A stretch of 64,000 nt of DNA, taken from the NCBI GenBank assembly GCA_017746715.1, contig JAGHZQ010000051.1, forward strand, positions 1-64,000, written 5' to 3'. The notes under the pieces are model-generated. The model searched no databases and was not told the origin of the DNA. It worked only from the letters and a program-made list of their open reading frames with translations. The DNA is from Cyanobacteria bacterium SBLK (GTDB taxonomy: Bacteria; Cyanobacteriota; Cyanobacteriia; Cyanobacteriales; Spirulinaceae). Shown piece after piece: positions 8,427 through 17,440 of this stretch. Numbering within the stretch: the first letter of the stretch is position 1; every line of letters starts with the position of its first letter. A program made the position numbers and the translations under genes.

Positions 8427-8498
8427 AGCGGGTGATGAGGGTCGAACTCACGACATCCACCTTGGCAAGGTGGCGCTCTACCACTGAGCTACACCCGC
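8427..8498 (-). tRNA. trnG: tRNA-Gly (GCC)
   Basis: Read on the minus strand from 8498. The acceptor stem GCGGGTG pairs with CACCCGC. The D arm is GCTCAGTGGTAGAGC, the anticodon arm CCACCTTGCCAAGGTGG gives anticodon GCC, and the T arm contains GTTCGA. The CCA end is not encoded. Length is 72 including the discriminator. Confidence 0.96.
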
Positions 8499-8579
8499 AT
8501 AATTGCAGTGTTTTTTTAGTATTACACGCAATCAAAAATTTGTCAATGGATTGGTTGATTTGGCCTCGTTCTTTCGCGT

Positions 8580-9140
8580 TTATTCTGGGGAAACCGGGAG
8601 AGAAGGCGGTTCGTCGGCAGTCGGACTATCGAGATAGGGATAGGTGGGAGCGGGAAGTTCGCGATGGATTTCTCGCATTAAACTCGCCATTTCAAGAGCA
8701 TTGAGGGCATAATTCCAGCCTAAATTACTTTTGATTCCGGCACGTTCGAGGGCTTGCTGGAGGGTATCCGTCGTCAACACGCCAAAAACGATGGGAATGC
8801 CCGTTTGAAAACTTGCTGCGGCAACACCTTTTGCTGCTTCTGCCGCCACGTAATCGAAATGGGGAGTATCTCCGCGAATGACGGCCCCCAAGCAAATAAT
8901 GGCATTGTAGCGACCGGAAATGGCAACGCGCCGCGCCACCATCGGCAGTTCGAAACTGCCGGGCACCCAAAAATAATCGACTTGCGTGCCTTGGGGGTCG
9001 ATATTAATGCCGTGACGCTTCAAACAATCCTGACATCCCGAGAGAAGTTTTCCCGTGACTAGGTCGTTAAAGCGACCGATAACGAGGGCAAAGCGCAAGG
9101 TTGAGGGATCTCGATGGAAGGTTCCTTCAAAAACAGTCAT
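8580..9140 (-). CDS. ribH: 6,7-dimethyl-8-ribityllumazine synthase
   Basis: 186 residues with a proline-rich C-terminal tail longer than usual. RibH condenses 5-amino-6-ribitylaminouracil with dihydroxybutanone phosphate in riboflavin synthesis, usually as a 60-mer or pentamer. The motifs are [30 protein letters not shown], then [18 protein letters not shown] with the catalytic His, and [18 protein letters not shown]. The tail after [17 protein letters not shown] is not part of the fold. It sits downstream of psbZ on the same strand, a neighbour pair seen in many cyanobacteria. Confidence 0.96.
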   Translation of the reverse strand: MTVFEGTFHRDPSTLRFALVIGRFNDLVTGKLLSGCQDCLKRHGINIDPQGTQVDYFWVPGSFELPMVARRVAISGRYNAIICLGAVIRGDTPHFDYVAAEAAKGVAAASFQTGIPIVFGVLTTDTLQQALERAGIKSNLGWNYALNALEMASLMREIHRELPAPTYPYLDSPTADEPPSLPVSPE

Positions 9141-9164
9141 TGATTGTGGGGAATGGGGAATGGA

Positions 9165-9225
9165 GAATAGGGTAACACTTCGACTGCACGGTTGCCGAGC
9201 CTGTCGAAGTACAGTGCTGGTGGGG
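9165..9225. repeat. Dispersed CTTCGAC...GTCGAAG repeat between ribH and psbZ
   Basis: The spacer has GGGGAATGGGGAATGGAGAATAGGG-type tandem runs, then ACTTCGAC and, 18 bases on, GTCGAAGT, which can form an imperfect hairpin, and then CAGTGCTGGTGGGGAATAGGG. This is the same repeat family as at 27868-27911 and 61134-61195. Confidence 0.6.
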
Positions 9226-9284
9226 AATAGGGAACGGGGAGTCGCGATCGCTCGTTTTTTCTCGTTCGACCTATTCCGGGCAAA

Positions 9285-9302
9285 TTTAAGCGATCGCTTA
9301 AA
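9285..9302. repeat. 18-bp palindrome over the psbZ stop codon
   Basis: TTTAAGCGATCGCTTAAA is perfectly palindromic, is centred on a HIP1 octamer, and includes the TAA stop of psbZ. It may act as a transcript-end hairpin, but no T run follows. Confidence 0.45.
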
Positions 9303-9486
9303 CGACTAAAAAGTTCAGAACGCCCACCAGCACCACCAAAACCGCCCAAACGCCCGAACCGAGATAAATTAACGATTTAGACTGTTCCCAGTTTTGGGGG
9401 GTGGCATAGGCAACGGGTACGCCAATCACCATAATCAAGGAAACAAACACTAAAGCGGCCAGAGCCAGTTCAAACAGGATAAACAT
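9298..9486 (-). CDS. psbZ: Photosystem II protein PsbZ (Ycf9)
   Basis: 62 residues, exactly the family length. PsbZ is a two-helix photosystem II core subunit near CP43 that stabilises the PSII dimer and antenna coupling. Both membrane helices are clear: [19 protein letters not shown] and [19 protein letters not shown], joined by [15 protein letters not shown], which is the conserved lumenal loop. It is transcribed in the same direction as ribH, 157 bp away. Confidence 0.97.
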   Translation of the reverse strand: MFILFELALAALVFVSLIMVIGVPVAYATPQNWEQSKSLIYLGSGVWAVLVVLVGVLNFLVV

Positions 9487-9635
9487 CTGCTAATTCTCCC
9501 AAGACGTTAATAAATGACAAAAACTCGGAAAGTTGAGTTTTCTTAATCTTTTGTAATTCTTTTTTCATTGAACCAAATCTTGTCCCCCGCATCAATTCGC
9601 AATTGCCAATATTCGCAATTGGGTAAACTTGAGGG

Positions 9636-12479
9636 ATGGATATTATTTTGTGCCATCAGACGGCAGATTTTGATAGTTTGGGAGCGGCAGTGGGACTGAC
9701 GCGGTTAAAACCGGGGGCAAAACTGGTTTTAACGGGAGGGGCGCATCAAGGGGTTCAAGATTTTTTGGCCTTATATCGGGATGAATTTACCATCATCGAA
9801 CGCCGCAGCGTCAATCCGAGGGAAATTCAACGACTTTGCGTTGTCGATACCCAAAAACGCGATCGCTTGGGTTTGGCAGCCGATTGGCTGGATCTTCCTC
9901 AAATTGAAGCTATTGAAGTCTACGACCATCACCTCGAGACGGAAAGCGACATTTGCGCCACCATCCGGCAAATCGAAGCAGTCGGGGCGACGGCGACGTT
10001 AATCGTCGAAAAATTGCAACGGGCGGAGGTTGCTTTAATGCCCCCAGAAGCAACGGTGATGGCTTTAGCCATTCATGTCGATACGGCATCTCTCACCAGC
10101 GAACAAACGACCTATCGAGATGCCCGCGCCCTTGCGTGGCTGATGGAATGGGGGGTTATCGCTCATGCTTTGAGGGATTATATCGAGCCGGGATTGTCTC
10201 GGGAGTTGCAAGCGTTGCTCTCGGAGGCGATCGCGGGACTGAACCGACGAGAAGCGTTTGGGTATTGCGTTGCTTGGGTACTGCTGGAAAGCGATCGCTT
10301 TATTCCGGGGTTATCCAGTTTGACGGAACGATTAATCGATCTAACCGAGGTGGATTTGCTTTTGGTGGGGGCGCGATATTTTCGCCGCAGCAAAGAGGAA
10401 GAACGCCTGACGGTTATCGGGCGATCGCGCATTCCGGGCACCAATCTAGGGCAGTTATTCTCGCCGTGGCGGGGTGGGGGACATCCTCAAGCGGCTTCGG
10501 TTAATATCAAAAATCGGGATGCCGAAACCGTTTTGGGAGAGTTGACGGATGCGGCGATCGCCCAAATTCCCCAACCCCTGACCGCCCGAGGGTTGATGTC
10601 TTCCCCCGTGCGAACCATTCGTCCCCATGTTACGATTGCCGAGGCACAACGAGTCTTATTGCGTTACGGTCATTCCGGCCTGTGCGTCGTCGACGAGAGA
10701 GATCGTTTGGTGGGAATTATTTCGCGGCGAGATATCGATATTGCCCTGCATCACGGGTTTGCCCATGCTCCAGTCAAAGGTTACATGAGTCGCAATCTCA
10801 AAACCCTGACTCCCACAACACCCTTACCGGAAATCGAAGCGATGATGATGACCTATGATATCGGGCGCTTGCCCGTTCTCGAGGGCGATCGCTTGCTGGG
10901 GATCGTGACTCGCACGGATGTTTTGCAGTTGGCGATCGAAAGGCAACACTTCGGCAGGCTCGGGGCAGAGCGGGTAACGCGCAACGCACGACGAGCAACA
11001 GAAGAATGGCAACACATCCCAGATCTGCGATCGCGATTATCCCCGCACCTTATTAACTTGCTAAACTTGGCAGCCAAAGAAGCCGAGCAAAGGGGATGGC
11101 ATCTTTATTTGGTCGGCGGTGCGGTGCGGGATATGTTGCTACACTCCCCCGTCACCAGAAATCAATCCCCCCTAACCTCCTTTCGTAAGGGGGGGAAAGA
11201 AGGGGAGATAACCAACACTTCGACAACGCTTCTTTCGACTTCGCTCAAGGCAGGCAGTGCGGGCAACCAACAACCCACAACCCACAACATTCAAGATATC
11301 GATTTAGTAGTGGATGGGTTTCATCAGACAGTAGAAGCGGCGGCCGGGGTGGAATTGGCAAAGGTTCTGCAAGGGTGCTATCCGGGGGTGCGGTTGGAGG
11401 TTCACGGAGCATTCCAAACAGCTGCGTTACTCTGGCATAAAGATCCCCAATACGGTTCTTTGGCCTTGGATATCGCCACGGCTCGCACTGAATTTTACCC
11501 CTATCCCGCCGCCAATCCGGAAGTGGAAGCCAGCAATCTGCGGCAGGATTTGTATCGTCGGGATTTTACGATTAATGCCCTTGCCTTGCGCTTGACCAAC
11601 CCGCGATCGCAAGAATTATTGGACTTTTTTGGCGGTCTGTCGGACTTGCGATCGCGTCAAATTCGCGTCCTGCACGCCAATAGTTTTATTGAAGATCCGA
11701 CGCGCATTTATCGCGCCGTCCGTTTTGCCGTGCGCCTGGGCTTTACCCTCGAACCCCAAACCGAGGATTACATTCGCTACGCCCTCGATAGCGGCGCTTA
11801 CGATCGCCGCGATCGCAAAGTTCCCGCCCTCACCACTCGTTTAAAAGCAGAATTCAAATACATTCTCCAAGCCCCCTATTGGTATCCCGCCCTCAGACTC
11901 ATCGCCTCTTTAGGAGCATTGCGCTGCTTGCATCCCACTTTGAAATTAGATGAGGTTTTGTGGTGGCAAATTCGCTTTCTCGATCGCGGTTTGCGCCGCT
12001 TCGATCCCGAAAATCGCCTCACCCACTGGCAAATGCGCCTCGAAATGCTGCTCTCTCATTTACCGTCTCCCACGGCTGTCCGAGTTGCGGAAAATTTACA
12101 ACTCAATGTTGATAGCATTCAACGCTTGAGTCGTTTTGCCTCTCTCAAAGCAGAAATAATAACCAATCTGGCAGATTTATCCTGCCGTTTCCCCAGCGCG
12201 ATCGTGGGAATCCTGCGCCGTTATAAAACCCCCATGCTGGCATTGCTCCTCGCGCAAACGCCAAGAAGCACCCGCCGCAAAATTTGGTGCTATTTAACCG
12301 GTTGGTCTCACATCATTGCTCCCCTCGACGGCAACGATCTCAAACAACTCGGCTACAAACCCGGTCCCCAATACAAGCAAATACTAGACGAATTGCTCTA
12401 TGCTACCCTCGACGGAATCATTCGCGATCGCGCCGATGCCAAAGCCTTCTTACGGGAACATTACCCACATAACGATTGA
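9636..12479 (+). CDS. cca: DHH-CBS-CCA tRNA nucleotidyltransferase
   Basis: 947 residues with the three-part architecture typical of cyanobacteria. A DHH phosphoesterase domain comes first (HQTADFDSLGAAVGL, VYDHH, then GGGHPQAAS near residue 285). Two CBS repeats follow (about 320-435). The poly(A) polymerase/CCA-adding head begins near 485 with LYLVGGAVRDMLL and continues at DIDLVVDG, then YRRDFTINALAL and EDPTRIYRAVRFAVRLGF. It adds or repairs the 3' CCA of tRNAs. Oddly, residues 504-551, between GGAVRD and the catalytic D554-x-D556, are an extra 48-residue segment coded by dispersed repeats. In relatives GGAVRD and DxD are about ten residues apart. The segment QHFGRLGAERVTRNARR near residue 440 also resembles repeat-derived sequence. 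Confidence 0.93.
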   Translation: MDIILCHQTADFDSLGAAVGLTRLKPGAKLVLTGGAHQGVQDFLALYRDEFTIIERRSVNPREIQRLCVVDTQKRDRLGLAADWLDLPQIEAIEVYDHHLETESDICATIRQIEAVGATATLIVEKLQRAEVALMPPEATVMALAIHVDTASLTSEQTTYRDARALAWLMEWGVIAHALRDYIEPGLSRELQALLSEAIAGLNRREAFGYCVAWVLLESDRFIPGLSSLTERLIDLTEVDLLLVGARYFRRSKEEERLTVIGRSRIPGTNLGQLFSPWRGGGHPQAASVNIKNRDAETVLGELTDAAIAQIPQPLTARGLMSSPVRTIRPHVTIAEAQRVLLRYGHSGLCVVDERDRLVGIISRRDIDIALHHGFAHAPVKGYMSRNLKTLTPTTPLPEIEAMMMTYDIGRLPVLEGDRLLGIVTRTDVLQLAIERQHFGRLGAERVTRNARRATEEWQHIPDLRSRLSPHLINLLNLAAKEAEQRGWHLYLVGGAVRDMLLHSPVTRNQSPLTSFRKGGKEGEITNTSTTLLSTSLKAGSAGNQQPTTHNIQDIDLVVDGFHQTVEAAAGVELAKVLQGCYPGVRLEVHGAFQTAALLWHKDPQYGSLALDIATARTEFYPYPAANPEVEASNLRQDLYRRDFTINALALRLTNPRSQELLDFFGGLSDLRSRQIRVLHANSFIEDPTRIYRAVRFAVRLGFTLEPQTEDYIRYALDSGAYDRRDRKVPALTTRLKAEFKYILQAPYWYPALRLIASLGALRCLHPTLKLDEVLWWQIRFLDRGLRRFDPENRLTHWQMRLEMLLSHLPSPTAVRVAENLQLNVDSIQRLSRFASLKAEIITNLADLSCRFPSAIVGILRRYKTPMLALLLAQTPRSTRRKIWCYLTGWSHIIAPLDGNDLKQLGYKPGPQYKQILDELLYATLDGIIRDRADAKAFLREHYPHND
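11145..11288 (+). repeat. In-frame repeat insertion within the CCA enzyme catalytic head
   Basis: These 144 bp (48 codons) are a chain of dispersed elements. AATCCCCCCTAACC and a GTAAGGGGGGG partner match 59352-59392. CCAACACTTCGAC and TTTCGACTTCGCTCAAGGC match the aroH and hoxU repeats, and GGGCAACCAACAACCC closes it. No stop is present in the coding frame, and the length is a multiple of three. Confidence 0.8.
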
Positions 12480-12494
12480 ATTTTGAATTGATGA

Positions 12495-13361
12495 TTACCA
12501 TTTCGCCTGCGGACCCGTCCAAGCAGGCTGTTGAAACCGACCGTAAACAATGGGTTTGTCGTCATTTGCCAAAGTTGTTTCGCTATAGGTATCCACTGCC
12601 CAAAGGGGCCAGTTGTCCTCCCCCAAGGATCCCGCTCGAAAGAGAACCTGTTGGGGATAAAGGGTGCTCCAACCCAATAAAACCGCATTGGTGTATTGAA
12701 CCCGTACGGGAGCGAGGGTGCTGGTCACTCTCGTGTTGCGATTCCAAACCACCGCAAAATCCGAAGCATCCGAAGCACTAAACAATCCCTCAAATTGCCT
12801 GGCAAGCAGGCGCTCGCCTTCTTTCGACCAAGATACGGGAATGAGCATGGAGATGGCGCCGGGTTGATATTGTCCGCCTTCGTCAAGAGTCTCCCCTGCA
12901 AGGGGAGACGATGCCGTAATCGTTTGTAATTCTCCAGTTTGCAGATTTTCTAAAAACATGACGCTACTGACGCGACTGCCAAATAGTTGTTCTTCTACCT
13001 GCATGGCAATGCGACTGTAAGCTGCGTAAAGGCCATCTGGAGAAATCAAGGCCGGGCTGCGATAATAACGGGGCTCCGAATGGGGATTTTCTTTGAGATC
13101 CGCATAAGTTGCCATGACCCAATTCCAAGGTACCGGATAGTTACTATTGAGAGGATCCGCCGGAACATCAGGAGAGAGGGCTTCTGGGGAACCCTCCGCA
13201 ATTTGGAGGGCGGGTTGAGACGAGGCAATGTATTCGGCTGGGGGAACGACGGCCGAAACGCGATCGCCGGCATGGGCATCCGGGGCAATAAATAACGCCG
13301 ACAGCAAGAGTAAGGGTTTGGCGTTACACCATTCGGTCGGGGTCAAAGACGATTTGAGCAT
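12495..13361 (-). CDS. Cyanobacterial secreted protein of unknown function
   Basis: 288 residues from the ATG at 13361. This start gives a good signal peptide (MLKSSLTPTEWCNAKPLLLL, then SALFIAPDAHAG); the longer frame from 13430 does not. The mature protein has YPVPWNWVMATYADLKE, PALISPDGLYAAYSRIAMQ, and SVMFLENLQTGELQTI, followed by ISMLIPVSWSKEGERLLARQFEG. These look like WD/TolB-type beta-propeller blades (SPDG..AAYSR, SWSKEG..L). I do not know a function; a periplasmic propeller-like protein is the best description. It converges on the CCA enzyme gene with only 15 bp between the stops. Confidence 0.7.
   Translation of the reverse strand: MLKSSLTPTEWCNAKPLLLLSALFIAPDAHAGDRVSAVVPPAEYIASSQPALQIAEGSPEALSPDVPADPLNSNYPVPWNWVMATYADLKENPHSEPRYYRSPALISPDGLYAAYSRIAMQVEEQLFGSRVSSVMFLENLQTGELQTITASSPLAGETLDEGGQYQPGAISMLIPVSWSKEGERLLARQFEGLFSASDASDFAVVWNRNTRVTSTLAPVRVQYTNAVLLGWSTLYPQQVLFRAGSLGEDNWPLWAVDTYSETTLANDDKPIVYGRFQQPAWTGPQAKW
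12889..12909. repeat. 21-bp palindrome inside the secreted protein gene
   Basis: GTCTCCCCT, then GCA, then AGGGGAGAC forms a perfect 9-bp inverted repeat within the coding region (encoding SPLAGE). It resembles dispersed TCTCCCCT/AGGGGAGA repeats of cyanobacterial spacers; a related CCCCTCTTGGGAGGGG run lies at 61088. Confidence 0.6.
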
Positions 13362-13611
13362 GAACGGTTGACAGGGAGAAAATAGAGGGGCGAACAGGGG
13401 GCGATTCTCGTTCCGAGACGCTAACTCCAAAGGAGAGGCCTCGCCAACGCGATCGCTTTTTATAATATTTTTATGTTTTTATGTTATCGATTGCGGCGAG
13501 TCTTTTCGAGGCAATTTTCACAATATTTCTTTGGCAAAATTTGTCTTGCCGTCATGCGGTAGGATGGCAAGTATTAATTGGATCCCCTTCTTTTTGTTTG
13601 ACGAAAACACG

Positions 13612-14478
13612 ATGCAATCGCCTTCAGAAGATCTCCTCGAAGAACCGCTCTCCGAATCTTCCGCTTCCCCAGTCCCCCCCTCGCGATCGGGACTGGGAGG
13701 CTGTCTGGGCAGTCTCGTTCTCCTCGTTTTTGGCAGTAGTATTGCCGGAATTTTGGGGATTGTCGTGGCGATTAACAACCCCCAAGAAACGGGGAAGAAA
13801 CCGCCTCTGGTGTGGATCTGGGAAAAATTTCCCTTTGGCGATCGCGAACAGTTGCCCGATATCGTTCCCAACTCTTCTCCAGATGCGGAAACTCAAAAAT
13901 TGCAGCAGCGAGAACAAATTCAAGCCGCGATCGCTAATTTAGAAAAACAATGGCAAACGCTCCAAGAAAGTACCGCCCAACTGGAGAAACAATTAGAATT
14001 ACCCGAAACCCCTGGCGTTTCCCTCGACAGTCGCTTGCAAGCTATCAAACAAAAAATTCTCTCCCTTCCCCCCCTTTCTTCGACGGTATCGGGAGCTTCC
14101 ACTGCCATCTCCCAAGTGAAAACGCCGCTACCGGGAGGTAAACTTAAAGTCACTTTACCCAGTGATTTACTGTTTGCCAATCATAGCGAATTATCTCCGG
14201 AAGGGAGCTTGATTTTGGATGCGATCGTCACGGATCTCGCCAAATATAAAGGGGCAACCATTCGCATTGCCGCTCATACCGATGCAAGCAATTCCCCTTC
14301 CCAAAGTCGAGAATTATCCTTTCAACTGGCTCGCACGGTAGAACAATATCTCGCCAGTTCCTTGCGGGGAAATTATCGCTGGATTTCTATCGGTTACGGT
14401 CAAACGCGCCCCCTTGTCGCCAACAATACTGACGGCAATCGCCAGCGCAATCGCCGCATTGAAATTGCTGTAGATTAA
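13612..14478 (+). CDS. OmpA-family protein with N-terminal membrane anchor
   Basis: 288 residues from the ATG at 13612 ([17 protein letters not shown]); an upstream ATG at 13531 adds an unlikely leader. A proline/serine-rich cytoplasmic stretch is followed by one membrane helix ([20 protein letters not shown]). Next is a coiled coil ([20 protein letters not shown] and on), then the OmpA/MotB-type peptidoglycan-binding domain: [40 protein letters not shown], and [20 protein letters not shown] ending RRIEIAVD. The layout resembles MotB-like or Pal-like cell-wall anchors without a motor partner nearby. It ends 8 bp before fmt. Confidence 0.82.
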   Translation: MQSPSEDLLEEPLSESSASPVPPSRSGLGGCLGSLVLLVFGSSIAGILGIVVAINNPQETGKKPPLVWIWEKFPFGDREQLPDIVPNSSPDAETQKLQQREQIQAAIANLEKQWQTLQESTAQLEKQLELPETPGVSLDSRLQAIKQKILSLPPLSSTVSGASTAISQVKTPLPGGKLKVTLPSDLLFANHSELSPEGSLILDAIVTDLAKYKGATIRIAAHTDASNSPSQSRELSFQLARTVEQYLASSLRGNYRWISIGYGQTRPLVANNTDGNRQRNRRIEIAVD

Positions 14479-14486
14479 CGAATAAC

Positions 14487-15479
14487 ATGAAAATCGTTTT
14501 TTTCGGTACGCCACAATTTGCCGTTCCCAGTTTGCAACGCTTGTTAAATGAGCCGGAAATTGAGATTTTAGCGGCAGTGACGCAACCCGATCGCCCGCGA
14601 GGAAGAGGCAAACAACTCGTTCCTTCTCCCATTAAAAAAGTCGCCCTAGAACATTCAATTCCTGTCTGGCAGCCCAAAAGTATTAAAAGAGCCAAGAAAA
14701 CCCTCAATCGACTTCGAGAAACTAACGCAGATGCTTTTGTTGTCGTTGCTTACGGCCAAATTCTGTCCCGAGAAATTCTCGATATGCCGCGTTTGGGTTG
14801 TATTAACGGCCACGGCTCTCTATTGCCAAAATATCGCGGTGCGGCACCCATTCAATGGTGTATCCATCGTGGAGAAAAAGAAACGGGAATGACGACAATG
14901 CTCATGGATGTCGGCATGGATACGGGAGATATGTTATTAAAGTCTTCTGTGGAAATATCTCTGCTTGAAAATGCTCGAGAATTGGCGATCGCTCTCTCAA
15001 AAAATTGTGCGGATTTATTAGTCGAAACTCTAGGCAAACTCGATACAAAAGCAATTACGCCCATTCCCCAAGATGATAGTTTGGCAACCTACGCTCCCTT
15101 AATTGAAAAATCCGATTATTGTTTGGACTGGAATCGTCCCGCGATCGCCCTGCACGATCGAATCCGGGCATTTTATCCCAACTGCACGACTCAATTTCGC
15201 GATCGACCTTTGAAAATTTTAGCGACTCTTCCCGTCGGTGAAGAATGGCGATCGCAATTACCCCCAGAAATTCAACAAAGATTGAAATCTGCCAATCTCT
15301 CGGGGATGAACGGACAACCGGGAGAAATTGTCGGTATTCTAAAGAAATTGGGCGCGATCGTGCAAACTGGAGAAGGATTATTAATCTTACACGAGGTACA
15401 ATTATCGGGTAAGCGACCCCAATCGGGTTGGGATTTCGTCAATGGTACTCGCTTAAAACCGGGCGAAACTTTCCGCTAA
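14487..15479 (+). CDS. fmt: Methionyl-tRNA formyltransferase
   Basis: 330 residues, typical. Fmt transfers the formyl group of 10-formyl-tetrahydrofolate to initiator Met-tRNA. The start [19 protein letters not shown] is canonical. The catalytic region reads [20 protein letters not shown] (canonical N-x-H with SLLP) and [18 protein letters not shown] with the catalytic Asp. The C-terminal OB domain is present ([13 protein letters not shown] through [13 protein letters not shown]). It follows the OmpA-like gene by 8 bp and converges with the DUF6464 gene with a 4-bp overlap of the stops. Confidence 0.97.
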   Translation: MKIVFFGTPQFAVPSLQRLLNEPEIEILAAVTQPDRPRGRGKQLVPSPIKKVALEHSIPVWQPKSIKRAKKTLNRLRETNADAFVVVAYGQILSREILDMPRLGCINGHGSLLPKYRGAAPIQWCIHRGEKETGMTTMLMDVGMDTGDMLLKSSVEISLLENARELAIALSKNCADLLVETLGKLDTKAITPIPQDDSLATYAPLIEKSDYCLDWNRPAIALHDRIRAFYPNCTTQFRDRPLKILATLPVGEEWRSQLPPEIQQRLKSANLSGMNGQPGEIVGILKKLGAIVQTGEGLLILHEVQLSGKRPQSGWDFVNGTRLKPGETFR

Positions 15480-15877
15480 TTCCTTTGCTCTCGATCTGCA
15501 ACGGATGGGGAATGAGAAGTGAGGGGGAGCTTTTCAAAACTCCGACATTCCGAGCAAGGCCCCTCTGGATTTACCGCACAGCGCAGGAGTTCCGATCGCG
15601 CGTTAAAACGACAATTGGCATCGCCAATAATCCAGCGTCCGTCAATTTGAGTGCGTTCTTGCGGGGGTCTTGCCGATTGAACGTAAATAGAAATCTTATG
15701 CAGGCGATAGCCGCCGATTTTGTAGCGATAGTGATGGTGTCGTTCTAAAACGGCATAACTCTTGCCCGCCACATCCACATAATTCCCCGGTTGCGGCATC
15801 CAATCTAAATACACCTCCCCTAAATTCTCTCGGGGATGTGTCAAAATAATCTCCGTGGGCAATGAATCTTGCTCCAT
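15476..15877 (-). CDS. DUF6464 family protein
   Basis: 133 residues. The conserved start is [20 protein letters not shown], followed by [20 protein letters not shown] and [13 protein letters not shown]. The C-terminal part holds four cysteines ([26 protein letters not shown]), which suggests a small metal-binding or disulfide site. This family appears restricted to cyanobacteria and has no known function that I can state. It is transcribed against fmt, overlapping its 3' end by 4 bp. Confidence 0.75.
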   Translation of the reverse strand: MEQDSLPTEIILTHPRENLGEVYLDWMPQPGNYVDVAGKSYAVLERHHHYRYKIGGYRLHKISIYVQSARPPQERTQIDGRWIIGDANCRFNARSELLRCAVNPEGPCSECRSFEKLPLTSHSPSVADREQRN

Positions 15878-15968
15878 AGCGTTTTTATTGTGTTTTAAAC
15901 TACCGATCCCTCAGTGTAACGCAATCGGAGCGTGTTTCTCCATCTCTTCAGAAGCATTCAATATTTTC

Positions 15969-17366
15969 ATGCCAAATACTTTTCTATTGTCGGATTTGTG
16001 GGAATCAAAAGTGTTTTCCGAACTGCGTCTTCTTCTTAATTTGGCGATCCCTCTTTCAGCGACTCAACTGATTCTGGCCAGTATTAGTACTGTCGATACA
16101 ATCTTGATGGGAATGCTGGGCAGTCAAGTTCTGGCGGCAGGTGCTTTAGGTGCAATTTCATTTTCTACTCTGACATTTACGTGTTATGGATTGATGCGAT
16201 CGCTCAATGTATTTACAGCCGAGGCTTTTGGCTCTCGGGAGGTTGAGAAAATTCCCCCTGTTGTCGCCCAAGGGTTTTGGCTGTCTGGATTCCTCAGTCT
16301 CCCCATTATGCTTTTGTTGTGGTATATTCCCACTCTTCTTTTGTGGATCCCTCGATACGCAACCCTTGTTCCCTTAACACAAAGCTATTGTCACGCCATT
16401 GTCTGGAGTATTCCGGCAGTCTTGAGTTTCTACGCCATACAGCAAGTCATCGGTGCTCTCAATCTTCCCCAAATTGTAACGATGATTATGCTTTGTGGTG
16501 CAATTGTCAATGGCATTGCCGATTATGGACTGATTTTTGGTTATTGGGGCTTGCCGGCTTTGGGAATTGTCGGGGTGGGTTGGGCGAGCACTATCGTATT
16601 TTGGTTGATGGCGATCGCGGCGATCGCTATCGTGGGATATCAACTGCGAGACAAACGACTTTTTAGTCAAATTCTCCATTTCGATCGCCAGTTGTTCGGA
16701 GATATCCTACAAACGGGCTGGCCGGTTGCCTTACAAAATGCTGCTGATTTAGGATTGCCGACTTTGACCGCATTATTAATGGGATATCTCGGTGCAGCCA
16801 CTCTCTCAGCCAATGAAATCGCTTTTCAGACCGACGAACTCTTGTTTCTCATCCCCGTTGGATTGAGTGAGGCTTTAACCATACGGGTGGGTCAACTTAC
16901 TGGAGAGAAGGATTTGCACAAGATTCCTCGCGTTGTGGGAATTGGAGTACTGGTTGGCATATTAATTTCGGGGATCGTCGGCTTGGGATTGGCATTCTTT
17001 CCCGATCGCTTCATCTGGATTTATTTAGATCTAAACGAGCCAACCAATGCAGAAACCATAGCGATCGCTCGTTTGTTATTCCCCATAACGGCAATTTTTC
17101 AATTCGTTTTCAGTCTTAATTTAATCGCCAATGGAATTTTATTGGGTTTCAAAGATACGCGCATTCCCTTGTTTTTGAATCTTTTCTCCTACTGGGGAAT
17201 TGGTGCGATCGGCGGCTATTTCTTTGGGTTTATTCTTGGCGGAAATATCTATGGTTTTTGGTGGGGACTTATTTTAGGGTGGACAATGGCGACTATTTTC
17301 CTGAGTATCCGTTTTTATTGGCAATGGCCTGTGTTTTTCAAGGAGCAAACCGATATTATCGATTAA
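15969..17366 (+). CDS. MATE family efflux transporter
   Basis: 465 residues from the ATG at 15969 (MPNTFLLSDLWESKVFSELR), which fits the family better than the frame opened at 15855. Twelve hydrophobic segments are spread in two similar halves. MATE landmarks are LLNLAIPLSATQLILASIST, GMLGSQVLAAGALG, and in the second half TGWPVALQNAADLGLPTLTA. These proteins export cationic drugs or metabolites by Na+ or H+ antiport. It stops 74 bp before the converging carbamoyltransferase gene, so a role in exporting the product of that pair is possible but purely positional. Confidence 0.92.
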   Translation: MPNTFLLSDLWESKVFSELRLLLNLAIPLSATQLILASISTVDTILMGMLGSQVLAAGALGAISFSTLTFTCYGLMRSLNVFTAEAFGSREVEKIPPVVAQGFWLSGFLSLPIMLLLWYIPTLLLWIPRYATLVPLTQSYCHAIVWSIPAVLSFYAIQQVIGALNLPQIVTMIMLCGAIVNGIADYGLIFGYWGLPALGIVGVGWASTIVFWLMAIAAIAIVGYQLRDKRLFSQILHFDRQLFGDILQTGWPVALQNAADLGLPTLTALLMGYLGAATLSANEIAFQTDELLFLIPVGLSEALTIRVGQLTGEKDLHKIPRVVGIGVLVGILISGIVGLGLAFFPDRFIWIYLDLNEPTNAETIAIARLLFPITAIFQFVFSLNLIANGILLGFKDTRIPLFLNLFSYWGIGAIGGYFFGFILGGNIYGFWWGLILGWTMATIFLSIRFYWQWPVFFKEQTDIID

Positions 17367-17440
17367 ATTTGGGGGTCATTATCGATCGTGGAAACCCGCG
17401 ATCGCTAGAAAATTTCAGGGATTGCGAATGGTCTTGATGA

